From: Haloplanus sp. HW8-1
GTDB taxonomy: Archaea; Halobacteriota; Halobacteria; Halobacteriales; Haloferacaceae
Length of the DNA stretch: 64,000 bases
Direction: 5' to 3'
Assembly: GCF_023703795.1 (NCBI RefSeq)
Contig: NZ_CP098518.1
Coordinates: 310,001-374,000 of the forward strand
Every line of letters starts with the position of its first letter. Position 1 is the first letter of the stretch. The notes beneath the pieces are model-generated. The model saw only the letters and a list, made by a program, of their open reading frames with translations. It did no database searches and was not told the DNA's origin. Below are positions 1-8,001 of this stretch, piece by piece. The translations under genes were made by a program, and so were the position numbers.

Positions 1-228
1 GACGTCGTGTTCGATGCAGTGTGGGATCACTCGCTCGATCCGCTCTTCGAGGAGTTCGTTGTAGCCGACGCCACCCCCGCGCTGCCGGTACTCGGCGAGC
101 GCGATGGTCCGTTCGGCGAGACACTCGAAGACGAGATAGTCGAGGTCGGCATCCCGGGCCAGTTCGACCGCGGGTTCGATCCGGTCACCCGCGTACGCCG
201 CTCCCGCTCCGATTCGGACGCTCTCCAT
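1..228 (-). CDS. AtuA-family (acyclic terpene utilisation) protein, N-terminal part only
   Basis: The gene begins at an ATG at 228 and runs off the left edge, so only the first 76 residues are visible. The start MESVRIGAGAAYAGDRIEPA followed by LDYLVFECLAERTIALAEY matches the N-terminus of the AtuA/DUF1446 family, named for acyclic terpene catabolism in Pseudomonas; its biochemical role in archaea is unclear. It is codirectional with, and 95 bp downstream of, an acyl-CoA dehydrogenase gene, which suggests a shared isoprenoid or branched acyl-CoA catabolic function. That functional link is inference; the family call rests on the N-terminal motif alone. Confidence 0.75.
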   Translation of the reverse strand, partial: MESVRIGAGAAYAGDRIEPAVELARDADLDYLVFECLAERTIALAEYRQRGGGVGYNELLEERIERVIPHCIEHDV

Positions 229-323
229 GGCTCGTCACGTCGCCATCCACTCCTATAGCTGTTCCCACGGACACCGGCACGGGGACCCCTACGGGCGCCG
301 GCGGGACGGCGCCCGCCTCGCGC

Positions 324-1460
324 TCAGAAGAGCGCCGACGTCCCCTCGTCGGCGAGGACGTCGGCGATGTTGTTTCGCTGGATCTCGTCGGTTCCGCCGG
401 CGAGACGCCAGCGCCGGGCCACCCGATAGAGATACTCGATCGGATTCCCGCGCTGGTAGCCCTGGGCGCCGTGAACCTGGAGCGCTTCGCTGGCGACAGT
501 TTCGACCATGTTCGCGGAGAACAGCGCGAGCATGGCGGCGTGCATCCGCTCGGGTGAGCCGCCCCGTTCCACGGCGTTGCGCGTGACGGTGTACGTGAGC
601 GCTCGCGAGGCCTCGAGTTGGGTCACGGCATCGGCGAACTTCCACTCGATCCCCTGGAACTCGCCGATCTTCTGCCCGAACTGCTCCCGTTCCTGTGCGT
701 AGTCGAGGGCCAGGTCGATCGCACAGGCTGCCTGTGCGTTCGCGATCGCCGCACACCCGACGCGGTCCCAGTTGATCGCGTCGATCTGTTCGAGGAATCC
801 ATCTCTCCCCCGTGCGAGAACGTCTTCCTCCGGAACGAACGCGTCGTGGATCTCGAACCGAGTCTGCTCCTGACCGGCCATGTTCTCGTATCGGTTGACG
901 ATCTCGATGTCCGCGGTCTCGAAGTCGACGACGACCGAGCCGAGACCGTCGTCGAACTTCGTCCACACGACGGCCGCTGCCGCCTTGGATGCGTTGCCGA
1001 CCCACGTCTTCTCGCCGTCGACGACGACCCCGCCGTCGACGTCCTCGGCGGTGGTCTCTATGGCGGATACGTCCGATCCCGCACCCGGTTCGGAGATGGC
1101 AAACGCAATGAACTCGTTGTCCTCCGTCACCAGTGGCAGATACTTCTCCTTGGCTGCGTCCGTCCCCAGATGGTTGATCGATCGCGGCGCAGTGAAGTGT
1201 TGATTGTGCGTGAGGTAGCCGGTGTCTGGACACACGCGGCCGACCGTCTCCACCAACAACATCGCCTCGAAGTCGGAGAGTCCCCGTCCGCCGTACTCCT
1301 CCGGGAGGTTCACGCCGTAGAGCCCGGCCTCCCGCAAGGTTTCGATGTTATTCCACGGGACATCACCCTCCCACGTGTACGCCTCGTCCGCGAACTCCCG
1401 TTCGGCCAGAGTCCGAACCTCGTCTACGAACTCCCGCTGGTCGGTGGTGAGCAGTTGCAT
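324..1460 (-). CDS. acyl-CoA dehydrogenase family protein
   Basis: A 378-residue flavoprotein that would oxidise an acyl-CoA at alpha-beta and pass electrons to ETF in the cytoplasm. The N-terminal helical domain, a beta-domain with AFAISEPGAGSDVSAIETTA and a C-terminal domain with REQFGQKIGEFQGIEWKFAD and QVHGAQGYQR are all present at normal length. The usual C-terminal catalytic Glu (the E of EGT) is Gly355 here (motif LAGGTDEIQR). At the alternative position used by isovaleryl-CoA dehydrogenase (the E of LDLER) there is Asp232 (NWDRVG). Substrate is therefore uncertain; a branched-chain or isoprenoid acyl-CoA is my guess from the AtuA neighbour. A TATA box about 30 nt ahead of the ATG suggests a nearly leaderless transcript. 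Confidence 0.88.
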   Translation of the reverse strand: MQLLTTDQREFVDEVRTLAEREFADEAYTWEGDVPWNNIETLREAGLYGVNLPEEYGGRGLSDFEAMLLVETVGRVCPDTGYLTHNQHFTAPRSINHLGTDAAKEKYLPLVTEDNEFIAFAISEPGAGSDVSAIETTAEDVDGGVVVDGEKTWVGNASKAAAAVVWTKFDDGLGSVVVDFETADIEIVNRYENMAGQEQTRFEIHDAFVPEEDVLARGRDGFLEQIDAINWDRVGCAAIANAQAACAIDLALDYAQEREQFGQKIGEFQGIEWKFADAVTQLEASRALTYTVTRNAVERGGSPERMHAAMLALFSANMVETVASEALQVHGAQGYQRGNPIEYLYRVARRWRLAGGTDEIQRNNIADVLADEGTSALF

Positions 1461-1486
1461 TCGCCTCTCCGGTTCGGGCTCCTCGG

Positions 1487-1494
1487 TATAAAAT
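1487..1494 (-). promoter_or_regulatory. TATA box of the acyl-CoA dehydrogenase gene
   Basis: On the minus strand this reads ATTTTATA, centred about 30 nt upstream of the ATG at 1460, the spacing expected for a leaderless or very short-leader haloarchaeal transcript. Confidence 0.5.
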
Positions 1495-1879
1495 CACGCG
1501 GCGCTCGGGGTGACGACGGCTCCCGCTCCCCTCGCGTGCGTTCCCGGACAACGGTGGCGACCAGCGACGTCGACACGGTTTCCACCGCCCGGCTCGCCGG
1601 CTCTCGTCGACCCGCTTGCTCGGCTCCTCGAAGGCCGAACTGTATCGAAAAATTATATGTAGAATATAATTTATATTTGAGACTGAGCGAGAGATAGACG
1701 AAGAGACGATTCAGACCGATATAACGTCGCATGTTTCATCTTTTTCCGGACACGAGTCGACAAAATATGAACGTAATTGGGAAGAGCTATTCGATGTATG
1801 TATCGAATTTCCTGTGCATAGCGTGATCGCCCGAATTCGTCGAGTGTATCGAAACAGCCGTTATCGGACGACTAAACCG

Positions 1880-1901
1880 CTGTAACTCGAGATCGTTACA
1901 G
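1880..1901. repeat. 7-bp perfect inverted repeat, possible operator
   Basis: CTGTAAC at 1880-1886 and GTTACAG at 1895-1901 form a perfect inverted repeat around 8 nt. It lies in the long gap between divergent genes, so it could be a dimeric regulator site or a weak hairpin. Function is not established by the sequence. Confidence 0.35.
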
Positions 1902-1942
1902 GGCGGTAGATCCTGGCGTCTCCGATGTCTTATTACAATATA

Positions 1943-1965
1943 TATTATTTTTCTCGAAAATAATA
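1943..1965. repeat. AT-only hairpin, 9-bp stem
   Basis: TATTATTTT (1943-1951) pairs perfectly with AAAATAATA (1957-1965) around a TCTCG loop. It sits in the AT-rich part of the gap ahead of the SMC-related gene. An oligo-A/T stem of this kind could be a DNA-unwinding or protein-binding site; no function is shown. Confidence 0.35.
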
Positions 1966-2190
1966 ATGATTCTGTCACACATGTATTCTCAGCTAGCGGT
2001 CGTGGTGGTCGCCGAACCTTGAGGCGGCACCCCCACAGGGAACGCGTACGACCGGAGCGGAACATGGGGGTGATTGCTCCCGTCGTGGGGCCGTCTTCGG
2101 CCGCGAACCCCCTTGGCCCGGCGGGACTTCTGTAACAAATGTAATGGTGTTATTTCGTGTCTGTCTCTGACACACGAACGGCCGTACTTT

Positions 2191-2198
2191 TTTATATG
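2191..2198 (+). promoter_or_regulatory. TATA box of the SMC-related gene
   Basis: TTTATATG lies about 24 nt ahead of the ATG at 2219. This supports that ATG as the start and predicts a leaderless mRNA. Confidence 0.55.
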
Positions 2199-2218
2199 CC
2201 TGGACCCTGATCACCTGC

Positions 2219-4156
2219 ATGACGAAGTCAAAAGGACTCGAGCAGACCGCCAAATTTCGAGTGGCGAAGGTCGGGGGTATCGACGAGACGACGGTCGACG
2301 TCGGCCCGGGTGTGACGGTGTTGACGGGTCGCAACGCGACGAACCGCACGTCGTTTCTCCGATCGATAATGGGCGTCATGGGGAGCGACGACGTCTCCTT
2401 GAAAGGCGACGCCACGGAAGGGCAGGTAGAACTCACACTCGACGGCGACCGATACACGCGGACCCTGTCACGGACGAACGGAACCGTGACGACCGGCGGC
2501 GATCCGTATCTCGACGACCCCGAACTCGCCGACCTCTTTGCGTTCCTTCTCGAATCGAACGAGGCACGCCGGGCGGTCGCGAGGGGCGCCGATCTGCGAG
2601 AACTCATCATGCGGCCGGTCGATACGGAGGCGATCCAAGCGGAGATCCGCGAATGTGAGCGGGAGAAAGAGCGGATCGACGAGGAACTCGCGGACCTGGA
2701 GGATCTGAAAGGGGAACTTCCCGAACTGGAGAAACGACGGAGCCAACTCGACGCGAAAATCGAGGACAAACGCGAGGAACTGGCGGCCAAGGAGGCCGAC
2801 ATCGAGTCGCTCGACGCCGACGTCGACGAGACGCGGGAGGAAAAGCGGGAACTGGAGACGCGACTCGACGACCTCCGGGACAAACGCGCCGAACTCGAAC
2901 GCGTCCGGTCGGATATCGACCTACAGCAGGAGAGCATCGAGTCGCTGACGAGCGAGCGTCGCGAACTCGAGGACGAACTGGCGGACCTCCCCGAGACGCC
3001 GATGGGTGACCACGACGAACTCGAAGACGAGATCGCGCGCCTCCGGGATCGAAAGGACCGACTGGAGAGCGAGGTGAGCGACCTTCAGGACGTGATCCAG
3101 TTCAACGAGGACTTGCTCGACGGCGGCGATCGTTCGATCGCCGACGTGCTCGAAGACGGAAAGGGATCGGTGACGGACGACCTCGTCGACGACACGGTCG
3201 TCTGTTGGACCTGTGGCTCCGAGGTGTCGACGGAACGGGTTTCGGACACGCTCGACCAGTTACGCGAGGTCCGTCAGGAGAAACTGGACACGATCCGGAC
3301 GCTGGAGTCGGAGTTAGAGGAGCTGAAAGAAAAACAGCGCCACCACCGGAAGCGGCAGCAACGCCGCGAGACGGCGGAGCGAAAGCTCGACGACCTCGAG
3401 AACGAACTGGATCGGCGCGAGGAGACGCTCGCCGACCTGCGCGAGGAGCGAACCCGCCTCAGCGACGACATCGACGATCTCGAATCCGAGGTCGAGGCGC
3501 TAGAGGCCGAAGAGTTCGGCGAGGTGCTCGACCTGCACAAGGAGGCGAACCAACTTGAGTTCGAACTGGGACGTCTCGAGTCCGACCTCGACGACGTGGC
3601 CGATCGGATCGGGACGATCGAGGACCGACTCGCCGAGGAGGACGCGTTACGGGTCGAACGCGAGGAACTCAGCGAGGAGTTGACGAACCTCCGGACGCGG
3701 ATCGATCGGATCGAAGAGCAGTCCGTCGAGCAGTTCAACGAACACATGGACGCGGTGCTCGATCGTCTCGGGTACGCGAACCTCGAACGGATCTGGATCG
3801 AACGGGTCGAACGCGAGGTTCGGGAGGGGCGACGGAAGGTCGAACGGACGGCGTTCGAACTCCACGTGGTCCGCAGTACCGACTCCGGTGCGACCTACGA
3901 GGACACCGTCGACCACCTCAGCGAGAGCGAACGCGAAGTGACCGGCCTCGTGTTCGGCCTCGCGGGGTATCTCGTCCACGAGGTGTACGAGACCGTCCCG
4001 TTCATGCTGCTCGACTCGCTGGAGGCCATCGATCCGCCGCGACTCGCCGATCTGGTCGACTACATCGCCGACTATCCCCGGTTCCTCGTCGTGGCCCTTC
4101 TCCCCGAGGACGCACAAGCGCTCGACGACGACTACACACGGATCACCGATATCTGA
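2219..4156 (+). CDS. archaea-specific SMC-related protein (ASRP/Sph-type)
   Basis: A 645-residue SMC/Rad50-like protein. The N-terminal ATPase half contains the P-loop-like GRNATNRTSFLRS (residues 37-49), in which the usual Walker A lysine is Arg. Two long, highly charged coiled-coil arms (roughly 130-300 and 335-515) flank a CWTCG motif near residue 329 that resembles a zinc hook. The C-terminal half has an ABC signature LSESE (about 566) and a Walker B-like VPFMLLDSLEAID (about 595). SMC/Rad50 relatives dimerise and act on DNA, but the role of this haloarchaeal family is not well defined. It lies tail-to-tail, 35 bp apart, with an RdfA-like gene, a neighbourhood like the RdfA-Sph3-DdfA cell-shape locus of Haloferax volcanii. 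I infer a shape or chromosome-linked regulatory role. Confidence 0.88.
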   Translation: MTKSKGLEQTAKFRVAKVGGIDETTVDVGPGVTVLTGRNATNRTSFLRSIMGVMGSDDVSLKGDATEGQVELTLDGDRYTRTLSRTNGTVTTGGDPYLDDPELADLFAFLLESNEARRAVARGADLRELIMRPVDTEAIQAEIRECEREKERIDEELADLEDLKGELPELEKRRSQLDAKIEDKREELAAKEADIESLDADVDETREEKRELETRLDDLRDKRAELERVRSDIDLQQESIESLTSERRELEDELADLPETPMGDHDELEDEIARLRDRKDRLESEVSDLQDVIQFNEDLLDGGDRSIADVLEDGKGSVTDDLVDDTVVCWTCGSEVSTERVSDTLDQLREVRQEKLDTIRTLESELEELKEKQRHHRKRQQRRETAERKLDDLENELDRREETLADLREERTRLSDDIDDLESEVEALEAEEFGEVLDLHKEANQLEFELGRLESDLDDVADRIGTIEDRLAEEDALRVEREELSEELTNLRTRIDRIEEQSVEQFNEHMDAVLDRLGYANLERIWIERVEREVREGRRKVERTAFELHVVRSTDSGATYEDTVDHLSESEREVTGLVFGLAGYLVHEVYETVPFMLLDSLEAIDPPRLADLVDYIADYPRFLVVALLPEDAQALDDDYTRITDI

Positions 4157-4191
4157 GCCCCGCCGGTCGCCGCCACGCACGACGGCGTTTC

Positions 4192-4821
4192 TTACTTCGT
4201 CGGCCCCTCGCCGCAGTCACAGCCGCCCCGCTCCAATAGTTCGACGACGCCGTACTGTGCGCCACACTCCTCACAGAGGACGTCCACGTCGATGAACAGT
4301 CGAAACTCCCCCAGCGTCAACTGATCCGTCGATCGGAGTCGGTCGAGACTTCCATCGACGACGGAGCCGAGCCGTGACCGGAGGCGCTGAATCGTATCGA
4401 GTACGCTCTCGACGCGATTCCCGTCGCTCGGCCGCTCGTACTCGGCGTCTCGGTACGACGTGAGGTAGGACCTGATCGCCTGATAGGTGACGAAGTCGGA
4501 TTCTAGCTCGTCGACGTCGATGCCGTTGCGTTCCAGGCGCGTCCGGGCTTCCATACGCATACCACTGCTCACGTCGTCGCCCGTCAGCAGACGATAGAGA
4601 TTGGCGACCTCCCCGTCGACCGTAGACATCCCCGCATCGTCCAGCGCCGCCTCGAGGAGTTGCCGGTTGAACATGTCTGCCAGGTCCCTGAGGCTCTTGC
4701 GCCGCGATCCCTCGGCCGTCCAGAGCGCCTCCAACTCGTCGCCGAACGTCTCGTCGAAGCCGTAAGTGTCGATGAGCCTCGCGACCTTGCTCGACGGCCT
4801 CCCGTCTGCGTCGTTTACCAT
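4192..4821 (-). CDS. rdfA: RdfA-like rod-determining factor
   Basis: A 209-residue protein starting MVNDADGRPSSKVARLIDTY, then LEALWTAEGSRRKSLRDLAD, which is the signature start of the haloarchaeal rod-determining factor family. In Haloferax volcanii RdfA is needed for rod-shaped cells. The C-terminus has a small cysteine-rich end (CEEC, then CDCG) that may bind zinc. I use the ATG at 4821; an upstream in-frame ATG at 4854 would overlap the TATA region. It converges with the SMC-related gene, as expected for this locus type. RdfA paralogues are numerous in haloarchaea, so this need not be the functional orthologue. Confidence 0.8.
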   Translation of the reverse strand: MVNDADGRPSSKVARLIDTYGFDETFGDELEALWTAEGSRRKSLRDLADMFNRQLLEAALDDAGMSTVDGEVANLYRLLTGDDVSSGMRMEARTRLERNGIDVDELESDFVTYQAIRSYLTSYRDAEYERPSDGNRVESVLDTIQRLRSRLGSVVDGSLDRLRSTDQLTLGEFRLFIDVDVLCEECGAQYGVVELLERGGCDCGEGPTK

Positions 4822-5275
4822 GGATTCCAACACCACTACGACGACCGGCCTCATATATTTGGTGACCCGTTCGGATCGGAGATAAAAGTATATCTAATAA
4901 GTAATATCCAAAGAAAGATACGAAATATTATGAATAAGAGATTTTTCTAACAAACGACGTCTTTATTATGATTTTTGAATTAAAATTTTATTTTGTGACG
5001 TTATTATTTAATTTTTTAATAAAAATGAGGATTTAGTGTATATAATGTAGTGAACTTTGTGTTCTATGATCAAGCGACGATACGAACGACGTTCGCGGAA
5101 AATTCGGTGTATTAGCGGTCGAGATCGATACTGACGAACCGAATGAACCCAAAACGACAAAATATTATCGAAAACAAATATATAACATATTTCTTATACT
5201 ACTGCCGATCGAGTGCGCCACGGGGTCGGCTCCCGCGTCGGTAGGGTTTTGATTCGGGCGGACGATCGGTCGGCG
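4822..5275. other. strongly AT-rich intergenic region
   Basis: About 450 bp without a credible gene. From roughly 4870 to 5190 it is dominated by A/T runs, in sharp contrast to the GC-rich genome. It includes a TATA box for the RdfA-like gene (minus-strand AAATATATG at 4852-4860). I found no iterated origin-type repeats and no ORC/Cdc6 gene beside it. Confidence 0.7.
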
Positions 5276-5617
5276 ATGGAACGGGCCGTCCGCGAAGTCG
5301 TCGCCAGTGGCGCGTTCGCGTTGCTATCGGGAACCGTGCTCTGGCCACCCGGAACAGTGTACTGGACGGCTATCGCAGCGGTCGTCGGGAAGAGCGTGAC
5401 GCTCGGTGTCGTTCTCCTCGTTGCGGTCGGCTTCGGTGTGGGGTTCGGCCGACTGACGCGTGTCCGCGCCCGACGCTTCCTCGTGGGTGGTGTCGCCGCC
5501 TACGTCGTCGGGATGGTCGCCATCGAGGTCGTTTCGTCACCCACCAGTCCCGTCCACCTCGTCTGGTATGCAGCGGTGCTGGCCTGCCTCGTCGGTGGGA
5601 CGGTCCTCGGCCGATGA
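5276..5617 (+). CDS. small hypothetical membrane protein
   Basis: A 113-residue protein starting MERAVREVVASGAFALLSGT. Three to four hydrophobic segments are visible, including VVLLVAVGFGVGFG, VGGVAAYVVGMVAIEVV and VWYAAVLACLVGGTVL, so it should be an integral membrane protein. I prefer this ATG to an upstream one at 5213 because the intervening stretch is arginine-rich and unlike coding sequence here. I do not recognise the family. It stands alone behind the AT-rich gap. Confidence 0.6.
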   Translation: MERAVREVVASGAFALLSGTVLWPPGTVYWTAIAAVVGKSVTLGVVLLVAVGFGVGFGRLTRVRARRFLVGGVAAYVVGMVAIEVVSSPTSPVHLVWYAAVLACLVGGTVLGR

Positions 5618-5703
5618 CCCGGGAGTGACGGGTCGCCGTCCCCCCGTCGGACGCGTGATCGGACGGCGCCCGCGGTGTCGTGCGTGGGTGTCCATGCCAC
5701 GAC

Positions 5704-6474
5704 TCACATCGTGCGCTCGACGTACCGGTTGACGGCGCGGACTCGTTCGGACCGAAACGTCCACACGGCGTCCCACTCGTTGTCGCCGACCTGTTCGGCG
5801 ACCAGTGCCGCGTCACGGTTCTCCGGGTCCTCGCTGTGGTGGATGACGAACCACGAAGTGCGAAACTCGCCGGTATAGCCGGCGTGGACCACCCCCGAGA
5901 ACTCCTTGGGCGGGAGCCAGTCCGGCACGCCGTAGACGTGAACGTCGACGTCAGTCGAGGCTATCTGCCGGTACGCGTCCCGTGTGCCGCGTTCGTCGTC
6001 GATCCTGGAGAGCCGCTGGAAGGACGACCGGAGCACTCCAGTGGCGTGGTTCCAGGCCAACTTCTCGATGTAGCGCGAGAGCATGATGAGCGGCAGTTTC
6101 TCCAAGTGAGAGGCCGGATACCCGCGGAGTCGGAACGGTGTCTCCGACAGCCCTTCGAGGACCGCCGGCAGCGTCACGTCTTCGAGGGATTTCGTTCCCG
6201 TTACGTAGAGATCGGAGTTGACCAGCAGGATCTCGTCTTCGAGCACCCGGAGCGGCGACGACGCGATCACGTCGCCGTCGTCGAGGACTACCACCACGTC
6301 CTCCTCGGTGTCCGGGATCTCGAGTTCCTCGACGTCGATGGACTGCTCGGCGAACAGTTCCTCCAGCATGTCCTGAACCGGCCGGGGACGCGTCCGGTTC
6401 ACGATGGCCAGCGAGAGCTCAGCCACCTCCTCGCGCTCGATGAACGCCGCGAGCGAGTCCGGGGGGTCGATCAT
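5704..6474 (-). CDS. DICT sensory domain protein
   Basis: A 256-residue soluble protein. The conserved core (VVVVLDDGDVIASSPL, then ILLVNSDLYVTGTKSL, FRLRGYP, RLSRIDDERGTRDAYRQ, DVHVYGVPDW) matches the haloarchaeal DICT family, a domain named from its occurrence in diguanylate cyclases and two-component systems and thought to sense small molecules or redox/light signals. No output domain is attached, so it probably works by protein contact. The ATG at 6474 has a TATA box about 29 nt upstream. It is divergent from the broken DoxX gene. Confidence 0.8.
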   Translation of the reverse strand: MIDPPDSLAAFIEREEVAELSLAIVNRTRPRPVQDMLEELFAEQSIDVEELEIPDTEEDVVVVLDDGDVIASSPLRVLEDEILLVNSDLYVTGTKSLEDVTLPAVLEGLSETPFRLRGYPASHLEKLPLIMLSRYIEKLAWNHATGVLRSSFQRLSRIDDERGTRDAYRQIASTDVDVHVYGVPDWLPPKEFSGVVHAGYTGEFRTSWFVIHHSEDPENRDAALVAEQVGDNEWDAVWTFRSERVRAVNRYVERTM

Positions 6475-6497
6475 CCACTACCCGCTACGGTCAACGG

Positions 6498-6509
6498 ATA
6501 AATAAAAAG
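6498..6509 (-). promoter_or_regulatory. TATA box of the DICT gene
   Basis: The minus strand reads CTTTTTATTTAT about 29 nt ahead of the ATG at 6474, consistent with a leaderless transcript. Confidence 0.5.
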
Positions 6510-6640
6510 CACCCTCGCGACGCGCCGTCGCGTCGCGGGTTGTGAATCGCCGCCGATCCGCCGGCGTAGTGGAGAACACCTGCTCCGGTGTACGCTGGCT
6601 GAACCATATCCTTCGTGACTCGCTACGACGTCGTGCAACG

Positions 6641-6724
6641 ATGTCAGCGAACGACGTTCGACGCTCGATCGCCGTGACGGATCGCCCGACGACCCACTCC
6701 GACGCCGCCGGAGGTGACTGGTGA
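6641..6724 (+). CDS. possible 27-residue ORF coupled to the DoxX reading frame
   Basis: An ATG at 6641 opens a 27-codon frame (MSANDVRRSIAVTDRP at its start) whose TGA shares its A with the ATG of the DoxX frame at 6724 (TGATG). A weak TATA-like CATATC lies about 35 nt upstream. The overlap and position suggest a coupled leader or micro-protein, but nothing else supports translation. Confidence 0.3.
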   Translation: MSANDVRRSIAVTDRPTTHSDAAGGDW

Positions 6725-7183
6725 TGGTGTTTTCCACCGGTCCGTCGGGAGCGGCGTTTCTGTTGGGACGGATGCTCTTCGCGCTCGTCGTGGGGTATCT
6801 CGCGTTCGGGAACCTGCTCGACCTCGAATCGTCGGTGGGATACGCCCGGAGCAAGGGGACGCCTTTCGCGTCGGTTACGGTGCCTCTGGGGAGCCTCGGG
6901 TTGATCGCGGGGGCGCTCGGCCCTCCTCGGTGTCTTCCCCACGCTCGGTGCGCTCGCCGTCGCCGGCTTTCTGGCGCCTATCACCGTCCTCATGCACGAC
7001 TTCTGGACGATTGAGGGCCAGGACCGACGGAACGAGGGGATCCACTTCCTGAAGAACGCGGGACTGCTCGGCGTCGCGTTCGTCTTCCTGGCGCTCTCGG
7101 GGACGGTGTGGCCGCTACGCTGGGCGGGGGGCTCTGAGCCACGGTCGCCGGTCACCGGTGCAGCCGCCGGTCGCCGCCAGTGA
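6724..7183 (+). pseudogene. DoxX-family membrane protein, broken by a frameshift
   Basis: Two reading frames together make one DoxX-like protein. The first encodes GRMLFALVVGYLAFGNLLDL and SVTVPLGSLGLIAGALG; the second resumes with LLGVFPTLGALAVAGFLAPI and MHDFWTIEGQDRRNEGIHF, ending at 7183. The switch is at about 6917-6925, around gctcggccctcctc, and needs one base removed (or two added). The rejoined product is about 150 residues with four membrane segments, normal for DoxX proteins, which are linked to membrane redox or thiol metabolism. The codon bias is intact on both sides, so this is either a recent mutation or a base-calling error. Confidence 0.8.
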
Positions 7184-7416
7184 CCCCGCCGGCGCGGCCG
7201 CGCCGTGATGTCGCGGCCGCCCCCGTGTCTCGCCCGGACACACTGGCGCTTCTCAAACGAGTTTCACCTCGTCCCGGTGGCTCGCCGACCGCGGCCGCCA
7301 GCGACCCCTGAACACTGCCGTTTCACTCCGTCGCACACAGGTACCATCGTCGCTGGGTGAAGTTCGTTTCACAGAGCGGCTAAGAGGCTCGCTCGCGTCC
7401 ATACGAGTGATTCGAG

Positions 7417-8001
7417 ATGACCCGAAATACCCGACCCACTCAGGTCGTAGCGGTCTGTGGTAGCCTGGCGACCGACAGCGTGACTCGCGTCGCGTTGCAG
7501 GAGGCTCTGTCCGCCGCGGAGGCCGCAGACGCACGGACCAGCCTCGTCGACCTCCGGGAGTACCACCTCCCCACGTTCGACCCCGACGAACAGGACGCGG
7601 GCGACGCGCCCGAACTTCGCCGCCGACTGCGCGAGGCGGACGCCGTCCTGCTCGGGACGCCGATGTACCACGGCTCGTTCAGTTCGCCGTTGAAGACGGC
7701 GCTGGATTACAGCGGCTTCGACGAGTTCGAAGACACGACCGTCGGGCTGCTGGCCGTCTCCGGCGGTGGCTTCCCGCGCCCGGCCCTCGAACAGCTTCGA
7801 TCGGTGTCGCGGGCGCTCGACGCGTGGACGCTCCCTCTCGACGTTGCTGTTCCGAACTCCTACGAACAGGTCGACGACGACGAACTCGCCGACGACGCGA
7901 TCCGTGACCGCGTCCGTGACCTCGGCGCCGAACTCGTTCGGCACGCGGGCATCGCACGGTACCCGAACATCGCGGAGACGACGCCCCAACACGCCGATTG
8001 A
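7417..8001 (+). CDS. NADPH-dependent FMN reductase family protein
   Basis: A 194-residue flavodoxin-like protein. VVAVCGSLATDSVTRVAL fits the phosphate-binding loop of the FMN, and LLGTPMYHGSFSSPLKTALD is the hallmark second motif of the NADPH-dependent FMN reductase family. AVSGGGFPR fits the isoalloxazine-facing loop. It would reduce flavin or quinone-like substrates with NAD(P)H in the cytosol. The natural substrate is unknown. It overlaps the shortened HxlR gene by 4 nt. Confidence 0.88.
   Translation: MTRNTRPTQVVAVCGSLATDSVTRVALQEALSAAEAADARTSLVDLREYHLPTFDPDEQDAGDAPELRRRLREADAVLLGTPMYHGSFSSPLKTALDYSGFDEFEDTTVGLLAVSGGGFPRPALEQLRSVSRALDAWTLPLDVAVPNSYEQVDDDELADDAIRDRVRDLGAELVRHAGIARYPNIAETTPQHAD

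Larger units (their letters stand above)
1461..2218. other. AT-rich intergenic region between divergent genes
   Basis: About 760 bp between the acyl-CoA dehydrogenase and the SMC-related gene. Much of it is far richer in A+T than the surrounding DNA, especially about 1640-1700 and 1930-1970. Short open frames here lack haloarchaeal codon bias and I do not call any. It holds a TATA box for each flanking gene, a perfect 7-bp inverted repeat (1880-1901) and an AT-rich hairpin (1943-1965). Confidence 0.7.

Noticed and set aside
1787-2065. Minus-strand frame of about 90 codons ahead of the SMC-related gene
   Set aside because: Mixed AT-rich codons without haloarchaeal bias, no motif, and it crosses the AT hairpin and inverted repeat.
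4860-5210. Replication origin
   Set aside because: AT-rich, but no repeated ORB-like sequences and no orc1/cdc6 gene nearby.
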